Below are positions 34,087-43,156 of a stretch of DNA of 64,000 nucleotides, one piece after another. The translations under genes were made by a program, and so were the position numbers. The DNA is from an uncultured Flammeovirgaceae bacterium (GTDB taxonomy: Bacteria > Bacteroidota > Bacteroidia > Cytophagales > Cyclobacteriaceae): contig CAKZYA010000073.1 in the NCBI GenBank assembly GCA_937883755.1, forward strand, positions 1 to 64,000. The letters run 5' to 3'. The first letter of the stretch is position 1; every line of letters begins with the position of its first letter. The notes below the pieces were generated by a model that did not search any database, was not told where the DNA came from, and was given only the letters and a program-made list of their open reading frames with translations.

Positions 34087-34971
34087 CTACAATTGGGCGG
34101 CACTGACCCCCATTATTTTAGAAAAGAACACGTCCTCTAAATCGGCTTCAACCGGACTGAAACCTGGTATTGGCTCTTCGCTATGTACGTGAATACGGGT
34201 TTTGCCACTTACTAGCTTGTTTGAAATAATGGTATATTTTTGCTGGTACTCCATCATCTCAGCCTTCCCAATGGTTCGCTCGTAGATCAATCCATCCAGG
34301 GAGTCTACCGCTAGCTGAGGTGAACCTGAGAACAATACTTCTCCTTCGTGGATAATTGCCATATCAGAACATAGCTCCTTTACATCATCGACAATGTGGG
34401 TAGATAGAATCACGATAACGTTTTCGCCAATTTCCGATAGCAGGTTATAGAAACGATTTCGTTCTCCGGGGTCCAATCCAGCAGTGGGTTCATCCACAAT
34501 AATCAGCTTAGGCTCACCCAATAAAGCCTGGGCAATGCCAAACCGTTGCCGCATTCCACCCGAAAAACTACTAACACTCTTCTTTCGGTGGTCTTGCAAG
34601 TTGACCCGTTCTAGCATAGCGTCCACTAGCGTTTTTCGCCCTTTTTTATCAGTTATACCTTTAAGCACTGCCATATGATCAAGCAGTTGCTGAGCACTGA
34701 TTCGGGGATACACTCCAAATTCTTGGGGCAGATAACCAAGCACCCGACGCAACGCAACTTTATCTTCTAATACATTGATATCGCCTAGCTGAATACTTCC
34801 GCTATCGGCCTCCTGTAAAGTGGCTACGGTTCGCATGAGCGTTGATTTCCCTGCCCCATTAGGACCGAGCAACCCAAACATTCCCTTATTAATCGTTAGA
34901 GAAACATTCTTGAGGGCAGTTACCCCGTTGGGGTAGGTTTTGGTAAGGTTTTTAATACTAAGTTGCATCAT
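34087..34971 (-). CDS. ABC transporter ATP-binding protein
   Basis: A 294-residue nucleotide-binding subunit with Walker A GPNGAGKST near residue 38, signature SFSGGMRQRFG near 137, Walker B IIVDEPTAGLDP near 157 and an H-loop STHIVDD near 191. The C-terminal about 80 residues lack ATPase motifs and probably contact the permease. It is the drug/peptide-export type (CcmA-like) that works with ABC-2 permeases. It lies directly upstream of the permease/M1 fusion on the same strand, so the two almost certainly form one transporter. Confidence 0.92.
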   Translation of the reverse strand: MMQLSIKNLTKTYPNGVTALKNVSLTINKGMFGLLGPNGAGKSTLMRTVATLQEADSGSIQLGDINVLEDKVALRRVLGYLPQEFGVYPRISAQQLLDHMAVLKGITDKKGRKTLVDAMLERVNLQDHRKKSVSSFSGGMRQRFGIAQALLGEPKLIIVDEPTAGLDPGERNRFYNLLSEIGENVIVILSTHIVDDVKELCSDMAIIHEGEVLFSGSPQLAVDSLDGLIYERTIGKAEMMEYQQKYTIISNKLVSGKTRIHVHSEEPIPGFSPVEADLEDVFFSKIMGVSAAQL

Positions 34972-35121
34972 TAAATATTAGTTGGAGAACTTATTTAGAT
35001 CTTTTGGGAAATACTCAGATGATATGCGGGCTTATGTTATTGAGAGGCGGGAAGTAGACGGGAAGCAGTTACTGCCTACCGTTTACGGAGGAATCTAGGA
35101 CTAGTACCTTGAACTATGTGC

Positions 35122-37134
35122 CTACGCTCCTTTTAAATGCTGGGCAAAAAAGCCGACCATCAGTCGATAAAGTTCAATACGGTTTTCTTCACGTCCGAAT
35201 CCGTGGCCTTCATCATACTTTACTAAGTAGGGAACATCTACCCCCCGCTCTCGGAGGTTTAGTACCATTTGATCCGACTCGTTAATATTCACTCTCGGAT
35301 CATTGGCTCCCTGTACAATTAGTAAAGGCTTGGTAATTTTATCTACGTTGAGAGCAGGAGACACTTGTTCAATGATCTTCTTTTCCGCCGGGTCGCGCTC
35401 GTCGTACCACTGTTCGTATACTTGCTCTAAAAAGGGTTTCCAGTAAGGCGGGAACGATTTATAGAAAGTAAATAGGTTAGATACTCCCACGTAGTCTACC
35501 CCACAGGTATACAAGTCAGGAGTTTTTACCAAGCTGCCCAGGGTAGCTAAACCACCGTAACTACCACCGTATATAGCGATATGATTTTCGTCAACTAAGT
35601 TTAAGGTCTTGACGTAGTTAACGGCATCCTCAAGATCGTCTAGCATTTTTCGGCCAATCTGCTTACTACCGGCCAGGAAAAACGTTTTGCCGAAGCCACC
35701 TGAGCCTCGGTAGTTCACCTGTAGTGTAGCGTAGCCTCGACTGGCAAACAACTGCGTTTCCGGATTGAAACCCCACTGGTCGCGCGGACCGTAAGGACCA
35801 CCGTGAGGGTTCACAATAAGAGGCACTTTTTCTCCTTGTTTCGCTTCTTCAGGAATAGTCAAATAACCGTAAATAGTTAAACCATCGCGTGAGGTGAACG
35901 TAATTGGACGCATCTCAGCCATATCTTCCGGCTTCAACTGGGGCATTAGGTTCATCACCTCCTGAAAGGTATCCTCAGTAACATCATAGATATAGTAAGT
36001 ACCGTATAGTTTATCGCTAGTAACGTAGAGCAAGTATTTATCTTCCTCATCGGTAACGCTCGTAATCGAGAATTGCTGATTAGGAAACCTTTGTTGAAAC
36101 TTCTGGTGCAACCTAGTGTAGGTTTCACTAACCGGTACAATGTGTTCTTTTTCTCCGGTATAATAGTAGTAGTCTACTTCGTAGTTGCGCTTACGCGACG
36201 TTGCTAGTCCGCCTACATCAAATATGCCATTAGCATAGATCTTTTTAATGGTTTTATTCTTCGCCAGATCATAAAGAATAATTTCCCGGGTATCATTTTT
36301 CAGATTAGAGACTACGTAAGCGTGGTGGGGAGTGTCGGAGGAATAATCAAACTTCAGGATGCTAAAATTATCCTTCCAGTTGGTGGTGACAATAGGCTTA
36401 AATTCTTGATCATTACCCGTGCGATATTTAAGCACGTATTCAGTTCCGTTTTGCTGTTGGGTGTAGGCTCGAAGTTCACCGTCCTTATCAAAGTCGTAAC
36501 CCATAATTGGGTTCTGGGGATCGTCGTTCTCAAATAGTTTGGTCAACTCCCCGTTCTGAATATTGATCTTATATGGTTCAAAAACCTGTGGATTATCTTT
36601 ATTCATCTGGATAATCATAAAGTCGGGCTGCTCCTTCAAAAATTCAGCAATACCTACCCGTACTCCGTCAAAGGGGGTAAGGTCAACCAGATTTCGACCG
36701 TCTATGTCTACCGCAAATAAATGGTAGTTTTCGTTGCCTCCCTGATCCTGCACGTAGATTAGGCGTTCATCGCTAGCCCAACCGTAGCCCCGAATCAGTT
36801 CGTCTCCTTCTTCCACTACGCGTTGCGTTTGACCCGTGGTTACATTTTTGACGTATAGATTACGCTTACCACCGTCTTCCCGTTGTAGGTAAGACAAGTA
36901 TGAGCCGTCGGGAGAGAGCTTAAAGGAACTCTGCGCTGGTCGCTGAAAGTAATCTTCTACGGCGTAGTCGTACTGACCATCCTCGTAATTCATTATTTCC
37001 TGAAGCGCCTCAACGGACGAAGGCAAACTAGTATCTCCCGGCGTGGCGACGCCCGGTAGGTTATCTGAGGGAGATTGAGCATTAGCGGATGCACTGATAC
37101 TTACAATCATAAAGAATAAAAATAGTTTTTTCAT
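35122..37134 (-). CDS. S9-family (prolyl oligopeptidase-like) exported peptidase
   Basis: A 670-residue exported serine peptidase. Signal peptide MKKLFLFFMIVSISASANAQ, then a beta-propeller-like region (about 70-400, SFKLSPDGSYLSYLQREDG) and an alpha/beta-hydrolase catalytic domain. Catalytic Ser is in GGSYGGLA near 524, Asp in GANDPRVN near 610 and His in DEGHGF near 643. Such enzymes cut after proline or act as dipeptidyl/acylaminoacyl peptidases in the periplasm. It may provide peptides handled by the neighbouring transporter, but that is only inference. The 150 bases to the upstream ATPase gene show no clear feature. Confidence 0.93.
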   Translation of the reverse strand: MKKLFLFFMIVSISASANAQSPSDNLPGVATPGDTSLPSSVEALQEIMNYEDGQYDYAVEDYFQRPAQSSFKLSPDGSYLSYLQREDGGKRNLYVKNVTTGQTQRVVEEGDELIRGYGWASDERLIYVQDQGGNENYHLFAVDIDGRNLVDLTPFDGVRVGIAEFLKEQPDFMIIQMNKDNPQVFEPYKINIQNGELTKLFENDDPQNPIMGYDFDKDGELRAYTQQQNGTEYVLKYRTGNDQEFKPIVTTNWKDNFSILKFDYSSDTPHHAYVVSNLKNDTREIILYDLAKNKTIKKIYANGIFDVGGLATSRKRNYEVDYYYYTGEKEHIVPVSETYTRLHQKFQQRFPNQQFSITSVTDEEDKYLLYVTSDKLYGTYYIYDVTEDTFQEVMNLMPQLKPEDMAEMRPITFTSRDGLTIYGYLTIPEEAKQGEKVPLIVNPHGGPYGPRDQWGFNPETQLFASRGYATLQVNYRGSGGFGKTFFLAGSKQIGRKMLDDLEDAVNYVKTLNLVDENHIAIYGGSYGGLATLGSLVKTPDLYTCGVDYVGVSNLFTFYKSFPPYWKPFLEQVYEQWYDERDPAEKKIIEQVSPALNVDKITKPLLIVQGANDPRVNINESDQMVLNLRERGVDVPYLVKYDEGHGFGREENRIELYRLMVGFFAQHLKGA

Positions 37135-37231
37135 GTCAATGTACTAGATAGCTAATTAAAATGGGGTAAAAAATAAGTAGAAATTAGCACTGGCAAGGCT
37201 AATGACCTACCAGTGCGCAATTACTGAGTAA

Positions 37232-37741
37232 TTACTTAGCGAGAGAACCCAACTCGCTAACCAGTTTCACAATCTTTTCCTGTGTAACGGTATCGGTATA
37301 GTCATCATTACGAAGTTTTCCTAACCGAATACTACGACTGTAATGCTCCAGGGCATGCTGAGGCTGTTCTTCTATCAAACGATCTCCTTGAGCAATAAGA
37401 TTGGTAATTTCATTCTGGGTCTTCTCCTCTCCTATCTGTTTTACTAGCGCAACAATTTTATCCTGTGTCGCCTGATCGGCATAATTTGGGTCGCTTAATT
37501 TCCCTACCCGAATGCTTTGGCTGTAGTGTTCTAGAGCCAGTTCGGCTTGTCCGAGTTGGGCAAAATGGTCGCCCAGAGCGATAAGATGGCTCACGCTCTC
37601 AGGAATGGTAAAACCAATACTCTGAGGTAGTGGCTGAGCTTGGTTACGAGAATTTATATCCGCTGCGTGACTGAAAAAAGCAGTTCCTACAAGGATGGCA
37701 ATTGTAAAGATTTGGGCGAATGATTTATTTAGATTTTTCAT
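37232..37741 (-). CDS. exported protein with two tandem TPR-like repeats
   Basis: A 169-residue exported protein: signal peptide (FAQIFTIAILVGTAFFSHA), then two near-identical units of about 55 residues (about 52-107 and 112-166). Each has LIALGD or LIAQGD, then ALEHYSQSIR or ALEHYSRSIR, GKL, a D-x-Y loop, and TQDKIV or TQEKIV before the next unit. ALEHYSxSI resembles a TPR helix B. The close match between the units points to a recent internal duplication. No enzyme motif is seen. It is divergent from the LytS/LytTR operon and could be its target or an exported partner. I do not recognise a named family. Confidence 0.7.
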   Translation of the reverse strand: MKNLNKSFAQIFTIAILVGTAFFSHAADINSRNQAQPLPQSIGFTIPESVSHLIALGDHFAQLGQAELALEHYSQSIRVGKLSDPNYADQATQDKIVALVKQIGEEKTQNEITNLIAQGDRLIEEQPQHALEHYSRSIRLGKLRNDDYTDTVTQEKIVKLVSELGSLAK

Positions 37742-37822
37742 GATTAGTGAAATTTAGTTTTATAAAAACTCGCGGCTTCGTTACCGTTTGCATGATTCAA
37801 AGGTGCTGAATAGCCCCAAGAA

Positions 37823-37900
37823 GACGAAAAAAGAGTGACAAACGGGACGAAAGGAGGATGAACGAACTGTATTTGATGACTAACGACGTTCGTCATTCCC
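37823..37900. promoter_or_regulatory. cluster of TTCGTC/GACGAA words before the first LytS/LytTR operon
   Basis: GACGAA occurs at 37823-37828 and 37846-37851, and TTCGTC at 37889-37894 (TTCGTCATTCCC), in the intergenic region between the repeat protein and the sensor kinase gene. The second LytS/LytTR operon has TTCGTC at 44754-44759 and 44796-44801. The shared word suggests a common response-regulator binding site, but this is a by-eye inference. Confidence 0.4.
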
Positions 37901-37937
37901 TTTTGGCAACCATTGTATAATCTGGTTACTTTGTAAT

Positions 37938-38939
37938 ATGGCTAAGTTCAAAGACATAGTGTTCATCCCCGTTGCGTACCAACTGGTTCTCTGGTTCACT
38001 CTCGCGGTAGGGATATTTCTTACCCTTCGCCCCTCCGAACCACCAACGGTTGATTTTTTAGTGTTCGGACAAATCATTTTGGGACTTTTGCCCCTAGTCG
38101 CCGCCGTCTATACCAATCACTACCTACTGATTCCTCACTTTTTACAAAAGCAGAAGCACGGCTTTTATTGGGCAACCCTGGCTGCTCTAGTCACTCTTAC
38201 CGCAGGGGTTGACTGGTTTTACCATTATTTTCCGTATCCACAGCCTTCATTTGTTACGCTCTGGGGATTACATTTGCTACTAATATTAGCCGCTATGAGT
38301 TTGTACCTCATTCGTAAGTTTGCATTTCATCAGCAGCGGGAATTTGAGTTACTGCTCCGGCAAAATGAGATGGAGATGCAACTCCTACGTAGCCAGATGA
38401 ATCCACACTTCTTGTTCAATGCGCTCAATAGTATTTACTCTTACGCTTTGGAAGGTTCCGAACGGGCTGCCGATCTAATTATTGAGCTATCGCAACTTAC
38501 GCGCTACCAACTAGAAAGCTCCCGAAAGGGCATGTTACCGCTAGCCGACGAATTAGCGTTTTTGCATAACTTTTTATCATTGGAAGAAACCCGTTACAGT
38601 GAACGCTGCGCGATTGACTTTCAGATTAATGGTAACGATGATGGCTATCTGGTACCACCCATGCTATTAATTCCCTTTGTAGAAAATGCCTTCAAACACG
38701 GCGTTGCTACAACCAATGAGAAAAGCTTTGTCAACGTGCGAATCGATATTGCTCAGGGAAGGTTGCAGATGATTGTTATCAACAGCATACCAAAGAAAAC
38801 TACCCGCACGGTTTCCTCTACCTGGACGGGACTAGCAAATACTCGAAAACGGTTGCAATTGGTTTATCCCGGAAAGCATTACCTGGATATTGTCCGCCAG
38901 CCCGATACGTACCAAGTTACTTTATTTGTGAATTTATGA
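37938..38939 (+). CDS. LytS-type membrane sensor histidine kinase
   Basis: A 333-residue kinase with four N-terminal hydrophobic helices (about residues 10-120), a short coiled coil (about 130-155, ELLLRQNEMEMQLLRSQ), then the HisKA_LytS domain: phosphoacceptor His 157 in MNPHFLFNALN, and the ATP-binding part with PFVENAFKHG near 247 and TGLANTRKRL near 300. Such kinases sense an unknown membrane or external signal and phosphorylate a LytTR regulator. The gene overlaps the regulator gene by 4 bases (ATGA), showing coupling. It is divergent from the tandem-repeat protein and faces the esterase 0.8 kb after the regulator. Confidence 0.92.
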   Translation: MAKFKDIVFIPVAYQLVLWFTLAVGIFLTLRPSEPPTVDFLVFGQIILGLLPLVAAVYTNHYLLIPHFLQKQKHGFYWATLAALVTLTAGVDWFYHYFPYPQPSFVTLWGLHLLLILAAMSLYLIRKFAFHQQREFELLLRQNEMEMQLLRSQMNPHFLFNALNSIYSYALEGSERAADLIIELSQLTRYQLESSRKGMLPLADELAFLHNFLSLEETRYSERCAIDFQINGNDDGYLVPPMLLIPFVENAFKHGVATTNEKSFVNVRIDIAQGRLQMIVINSIPKKTTRTVSSTWTGLANTRKRLQLVYPGKHYLDIVRQPDTYQVTLFVNL

Positions 38940-39643
38940 AACTGAAATGCTTAGTTGTGGATGATGAGCCCCGCGCCCACGTAGTTCTCAAAAATTATAT
39001 AGAAAAAGTAGCTGACCTGGAAATAGTGCATAGCACTACCAGTTCGGTAGAAGCCTTTAGCTACCTACAGAATAACCCGGTTGACCTGCTCTTTCTGGAT
39101 ATTGAAATGCCCGAACTAACAGGTCTGGAACTGTTGGAGGCTTTGCAGAAACCACCTAAAGTGATTATCACCTCAGCCCATTCCGAATTTGCGGTCGATA
39201 GCTATAACTTCAACGTGACGGATTATCTGCTGAAACCTATTCCGTTCAACCGATTTTTAAAATCAGTTAACAAAGTGCTGCATCAATATTCACCACCAAA
39301 CGCTTCGGAAGAACCAGAAAACACTTCCCCGAACCAAGATCATTTCTTTGTTAAAGAAGATGGAATAAGCAAACGGATAGACTACGCTAGTTTACTGTAC
39401 GTGAACAGTTTTGGTAACTACGTTCGCATCTATACTACCGAGGGAAAACATATGATCGCTGATACAATGAAACACATGGAGGAGACACTACCTAGCGACC
39501 GCTTTCTTCGAATTCATAAATCATACATCATCAATTTGAGCAAAGTAGACCAAGCCCACGGAAAGATGGTCACCATTAACGAACAGGAACTACCCGTAGG
39601 CAACGCCTACCGACAACAGCTACTAGAACGCTTAGGTAATTAG
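38936..39643 (+). CDS. LytTR-family response regulator
   Basis: A 235-residue regulator: receiver domain (about 1-120) with phosphoacceptor Asp 55 in FLDIEMP, preceding VVDDEP acidic pocket and the conserved TSAHSEFAVDSY near 85 and Lys in LKPIPFNRF, and a C-terminal LytTR DNA-binding domain (about 140-233) with VNSFGNYVRIYT, FLRIHKSYIINL and LPVGNAYR. LytTR proteins bind imperfect direct repeats with beta strands. It pairs with the overlapping kinase gene and resembles the second pair at 44845-46640 in sequence and arrangement. The likely targets are its own operon and its divergent neighbour. Confidence 0.93.
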   Translation: MKLKCLVVDDEPRAHVVLKNYIEKVADLEIVHSTTSSVEAFSYLQNNPVDLLFLDIEMPELTGLELLEALQKPPKVIITSAHSEFAVDSYNFNVTDYLLKPIPFNRFLKSVNKVLHQYSPPNASEEPENTSPNQDHFFVKEDGISKRIDYASLLYVNSFGNYVRIYTTEGKHMIADTMKHMEETLPSDRFLRIHKSYIINLSKVDQAHGKMVTINEQELPVGNAYRQQLLERLGN

Positions 39644-39770
39644 CCAAAATATTCTACTTAGTATACTTTGTATCAAAGCTCCTCCTTTCAGAATGAGCTT
39701 GGTCTATCAAAAGGTATCTCAAATTAAAATCTATGAACCCCGTTCTAAAAACACTAAACTGCATACTAAT

Positions 39771-40691
39771 TCAGTCTATCTTATTACTTAATTCAAACGA
39801 TGGCTGCCCCGTCAAAAAACCTTGATCCACTAGAAATTGATCGCTTTGATACAAAGTTTCTAAAAAGTAGCGATGACTGGGTTGACGACCCACGTTGAAA
39901 AAGCCATGCTTCTGGTCAGGATAGATATATATCGTATTTTCTACTCCTAAGCTATCCATCTTCTTCTCAAGTGCATATATATTTGAAATAGGAACGGTAG
40001 TATCATCCTTTCCGTGGAAAATTAGGGTTGGAGGCATTTCTACTGAAACATGGTGATAGGGCGAAGCGTTAATTGTATCTTTTCCCAGCATCTTACTCCC
40101 GAAACCAGCTGAAGTGGTATTTACCACCGGATTATACAGTACTAAGGCTTTTGGCATATATTCTAGCTTCTCAGCTTCGTCAAAATGATCAATAAGTGCG
40201 GTGCAAAGTGCTAGATGCCCTCCGGCAGACCCACCGCCTACCACTATTTGAGAAGTATCAATAGCTAATTCGTCTGCATGCTCTACCACAAACCTTAGCG
40301 CATCTCGGGCATCCTGAATGGCTTCAATAGGAGTGGTTCCATGTTCCTTTCGTACTCGGTAATCTGCTGTAATAGCAATTATTCCCCGAGAAGCCAAATA
40401 CTTACTGTGAGTAGCAAAGTGCTGATGATTACCTCCCGTCCATCCACCACCAAAGAAAAAAAGAATTGCCGGAGAAGGTTCTTTCAAACCCGACTTAGGC
40501 TTATAAAAATGAAGTTTAAGATCAGCCTGAAGAGCTTCTTTGTACACAGCCTCCTGAAGCTCATAATTTGTTGTATCAAATGGCAATAAGTCTTTATGCT
40601 GACCTAACAGTGGCTCCAGACTCAGAACGAATAAAGTCAAAAGAGTAAATAATCGGGCTAATTTGGCGATAGAAGAGAAATGGGGAAACAT
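39771..40691 (-). CDS. alpha/beta-hydrolase, esterase/lipase-like
   Basis: A 306-residue hydrolase with a signal peptide-like start (LARLFTLLTLFVLSLEPLLG). Oxyanion motif FGGGWTGG near residue 80, nucleophile Ser in GGGSAGGH near 155, catalytic Asp in GKDDTTVP near 228 and His in DQKHGFF near 262. The pattern is that of the BD-FAE/acetyl-xylan-esterase group, active on acylated sugars or small esters. The oxyanion HGGG is here FGGG, a change worth noting. It is exported. The N-terminal SYELQ region may be a propeptide. Confidence 0.82.
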   Translation of the reverse strand: MFPHFSSIAKLARLFTLLTLFVLSLEPLLGQHKDLLPFDTTNYELQEAVYKEALQADLKLHFYKPKSGLKEPSPAILFFFGGGWTGGNHQHFATHSKYLASRGIIAITADYRVRKEHGTTPIEAIQDARDALRFVVEHADELAIDTSQIVVGGGSAGGHLALCTALIDHFDEAEKLEYMPKALVLYNPVVNTTSAGFGSKMLGKDTINASPYHHVSVEMPPTLIFHGKDDTTVPISNIYALEKKMDSLGVENTIYIYPDQKHGFFNVGRQPSHRYFLETLYQSDQFLVDQGFLTGQPSFELSNKID

Positions 40692-40740
40692 TATTATCGG
40701 TCAAGTGTGTTACTTTAGTACCAAATTACGGCACAATCTG

Positions 40741-40748
40741 TATTTTTG
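40741..40748 (+). promoter_or_regulatory. Bacteroidota -7 element (TATTTTTG) before aconitase
   Basis: TATTTTTG fits TAnnTTTG exactly and lies 41 bases before the aconitase ATG. A matching TTTG at the right upstream distance is not present; the nearest, TTTA at 40714-40717, is 23 bases away and imperfect. Supported as a -7 element only. Confidence 0.4.
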
Positions 40749-40788
40749 CAGTATAAGCTATTGATAACTTTTTAACTATTCTTTCCTT

Positions 40789-43059
40789 ATGGCATTTGAT
40801 CTGGATATGATTAAAGACGTTTACGCCCAAATGGGTGAACGCGTCAGTAAGGCTCGTGAGATCGTAGGGCGACCACTCACCTTAGCCGAAAAAATATTAT
40901 ACAGCCACCTTTACCAAGGCGTTCCCTCTGAGGCCTACGAGCGCGGTGGCTCTTACGTGGATTTTAAACCCGACCGGGTAGCCATGCAGGATGCTACGGC
41001 TCAAATGGCACTTCTCCAATTTATGCAGGCGGGGAAAGATCAAACGGCTGTTCCTTCTACTGTACATTGCGACCACCTCATTCAGGCGGAAGTAGGAGCC
41101 GAAAAAGATTTGGAAAAGGCTATTAGCACCAATAAAGAGGTTTACGATTTTCTTTCTTCAGTTTCTAATAAATACGGCATCGGATTCTGGAAACCCGGCG
41201 CAGGAATTATTCATCAGGTAGTATTAGAAAACTACGCTTTCCCCGGGGGAATGATGATAGGTACAGATTCCCATACTCCGAACGCTGGAGGTTTGGGAAT
41301 GATCGCTATCGGAGTGGGTGGAGCTGATGCCGTAGACGTAATGGCGGGAATGCCCTGGGAATTAAAAATGCCCAAGCTGATTGGAGTAAGACTTACCGGG
41401 CGGCTTAGCGGTTGGACTTCAGCCAAAGACGTCATCCTGAAAGTAGCTGGAATCCTCACCGTGAAAGGTGGAACTGGAGCCATTGTAGAGTATTTTGGTG
41501 ATGGTGCTGATGCCATCTCCTGTACCGGAAAAGGAACCATTTGTAACATGGGAGCAGAAATCGGGGCGACCACTTCCCTATTTCACTACTCCCACAAAAT
41601 GAAAGACTACCTGGAGGCAACTGAGCGAGCTGATATAGCTGCTGAGGCTGAGAAAGTGAAAGATCACTTACGCGCTGACCAAGAAGTCATCGACAATCCA
41701 GATGAATACTTCGATCAAGTAATTGAGATAAATCTGTCTGAATTAGAACCTCACGTGAATGGGCCGTTCACCCCTGATTTGGCATGGCCTATTTCCAAAC
41801 TAGCCGAAGCCGCTAAAGAACACCAGTGGCCGGAAGAAATTGAAGTGGGCTTGATTGGTTCTTGTACCAACTCATCGTACGAGGACATCACGCGTTCTGC
41901 TTCCATTGCCCAGCAGGCGGCCGATAAAAACATCAAAGCTAAATCTGAATTTACCATTACTCCGGGTTCTGAGCAAGTACGATTTACCGCTGAACGCGAC
42001 GGATTGTTAGATGTGTTTGATAGCATTGGCGGGGTGGTTCTCGCAAATGCCTGTGGACCTTGTATCGGACAGTGGGCGCGCCATAGCGATGATCCTGATA
42101 AGAAGAACACCATCGTCACTTCTTTCAATCGGAACTTTGCCAAGCGTAATGATGGGAACCCTAACACGCACTCGTTTGTCACCTCACCGGAGCTAACAAC
42201 TGCATTAGCCATTGCTGGAACGCTGAAGTTTAATCCGCTTACCGACAAAATTAAAAATGAAGACGGAGATGAAGTAATGCTTGAAGAGCCACACGGTATT
42301 GAGCTGCCTCCCAACGGATTCGGAGTAAAAGATGCGGGTTATCAGGCACCAGCAGAAGACGGTAGTGACGTAGAAGTAGTGGTGAAAGAAGACTCCGAGC
42401 GATTACAAATCCTAACTCCATTTGATGGATGGGATGGCAGTAACATCACTGGAATGCGCTTGTTATTGAAGGCCTACGGAAAATGTACGACTGACCATAT
42501 CTCTATGGCAGGCCCCTGGCTACGCTTCCGTGGACACTTGGATAATATTTCCAACAACTGCTTTATCGGAGCAATCAATGCTTATAACAAAGAAGCTAAC
42601 CGAGTAAAAAATCAAATCACCGGAGAGTACGGTGAAGTACCGGCTACGGGTCGTGCGTACAAAGCCGCAGGCATTCCTCAGATTGTAGTAGGTGATGATA
42701 ACTATGGCGAAGGTTCTTCCCGGGAGCACGCCGCGATGGAACCCCGTCATTTAGGAGTTCGAGTAGTGTTAGTAAAATCCTTTGCTCGTATCCATGAAAC
42801 GAACTTGAAGAAGCAAGGAGTTCTGGGTTTAACATTTGCTAACCCCGAAGATTACGACAAAGTGCAAGAAGATGATACAGTAGAAACTGTAGATTTAGAT
42901 CAGTTTGCTCCTGGCAAGCAAATCACTCTGAAGTTTACTCACGCGGATGGTTCAGAAGACTTAATTAAGACCAACCATACCTACAATGAAAATCAGATTG
43001 AGTGGTTTAAATCCGGCTCAGCCTTGAACCTGATTCGTAAACTAGAAGGTAAGTCCTAA
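40789..43059 (+). CDS. acn: aconitate hydratase
   Basis: A 756-residue aconitase that interconverts citrate and isocitrate in the TCA cycle. The [4Fe-4S] ligands are seen: Cys 359 in [10 protein letters not shown] and Cys 422 and Cys 425 in ACGPCIGQW. Other signatures are [18 protein letters not shown] near 162, the swivel domain [19 protein letters not shown] near 634, and the C-terminal [13 protein letters not shown] near 665. The pattern is of the mitochondrial-type AcnA/Aco2 class rather than AcnB. A strong terminator lies 22 bases after the stop. Divergent from the esterase; likely its own transcript. Confidence 0.96.
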   Translation: MAFDLDMIKDVYAQMGERVSKAREIVGRPLTLAEKILYSHLYQGVPSEAYERGGSYVDFKPDRVAMQDATAQMALLQFMQAGKDQTAVPSTVHCDHLIQAEVGAEKDLEKAISTNKEVYDFLSSVSNKYGIGFWKPGAGIIHQVVLENYAFPGGMMIGTDSHTPNAGGLGMIAIGVGGADAVDVMAGMPWELKMPKLIGVRLTGRLSGWTSAKDVILKVAGILTVKGGTGAIVEYFGDGADAISCTGKGTICNMGAEIGATTSLFHYSHKMKDYLEATERADIAAEAEKVKDHLRADQEVIDNPDEYFDQVIEINLSELEPHVNGPFTPDLAWPISKLAEAAKEHQWPEEIEVGLIGSCTNSSYEDITRSASIAQQAADKNIKAKSEFTITPGSEQVRFTAERDGLLDVFDSIGGVVLANACGPCIGQWARHSDDPDKKNTIVTSFNRNFAKRNDGNPNTHSFVTSPELTTALAIAGTLKFNPLTDKIKNEDGDEVMLEEPHGIELPPNGFGVKDAGYQAPAEDGSDVEVVVKEDSERLQILTPFDGWDGSNITGMRLLLKAYGKCTTDHISMAGPWLRFRGHLDNISNNCFIGAINAYNKEANRVKNQITGEYGEVPATGRAYKAAGIPQIVVGDDNYGEGSSREHAAMEPRHLGVRVVLVKSFARIHETNLKKQGVLGLTFANPEDYDKVQEDDTVETVDLDQFAPGKQITLKFTHADGSEDLIKTNHTYNENQIEWFKSGSALNLIRKLEGKS

Positions 43060-43081
43060 TTTCTTAGATCACTATTATTCC

Positions 43082-43113
43082 AAAGCCGTATCTGTAGGAG
43101 ATACGGCTTTTTT
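43082..43113 (+). terminator. intrinsic terminator of aconitase
   Basis: AAAGCCGTATCT (43082-43093) pairs perfectly with AGATACGGCTTT (43099-43110) across a 5-base loop, followed by more T to 43113. A 12-bp stem with a T-run, 22 bases after the aconitase stop codon and just before the convergent hydrolase gene. Confidence 0.9.
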
Positions 43114-43156
43114 ATTTATTAAGCTTTTCAAGACAGTAATATTCTAATTTTTTCAT

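Noticed and set aside
37902-37933. Promoter (TTTTG, 20 bp, TTACTTTG) before the first LytS-type kinase
   Set aside because: The predicted start would fall at or after the ATG at 37938, so the transcript would not cover the start codon, and the -7 element has a mismatch.
41232-42314. Long open frames antisense to the aconitase gene
   Set aside because: They are shadows of the dense plus-strand coding sequence, with low-complexity Ser/Pro-rich translations and no domain, signal or start context.
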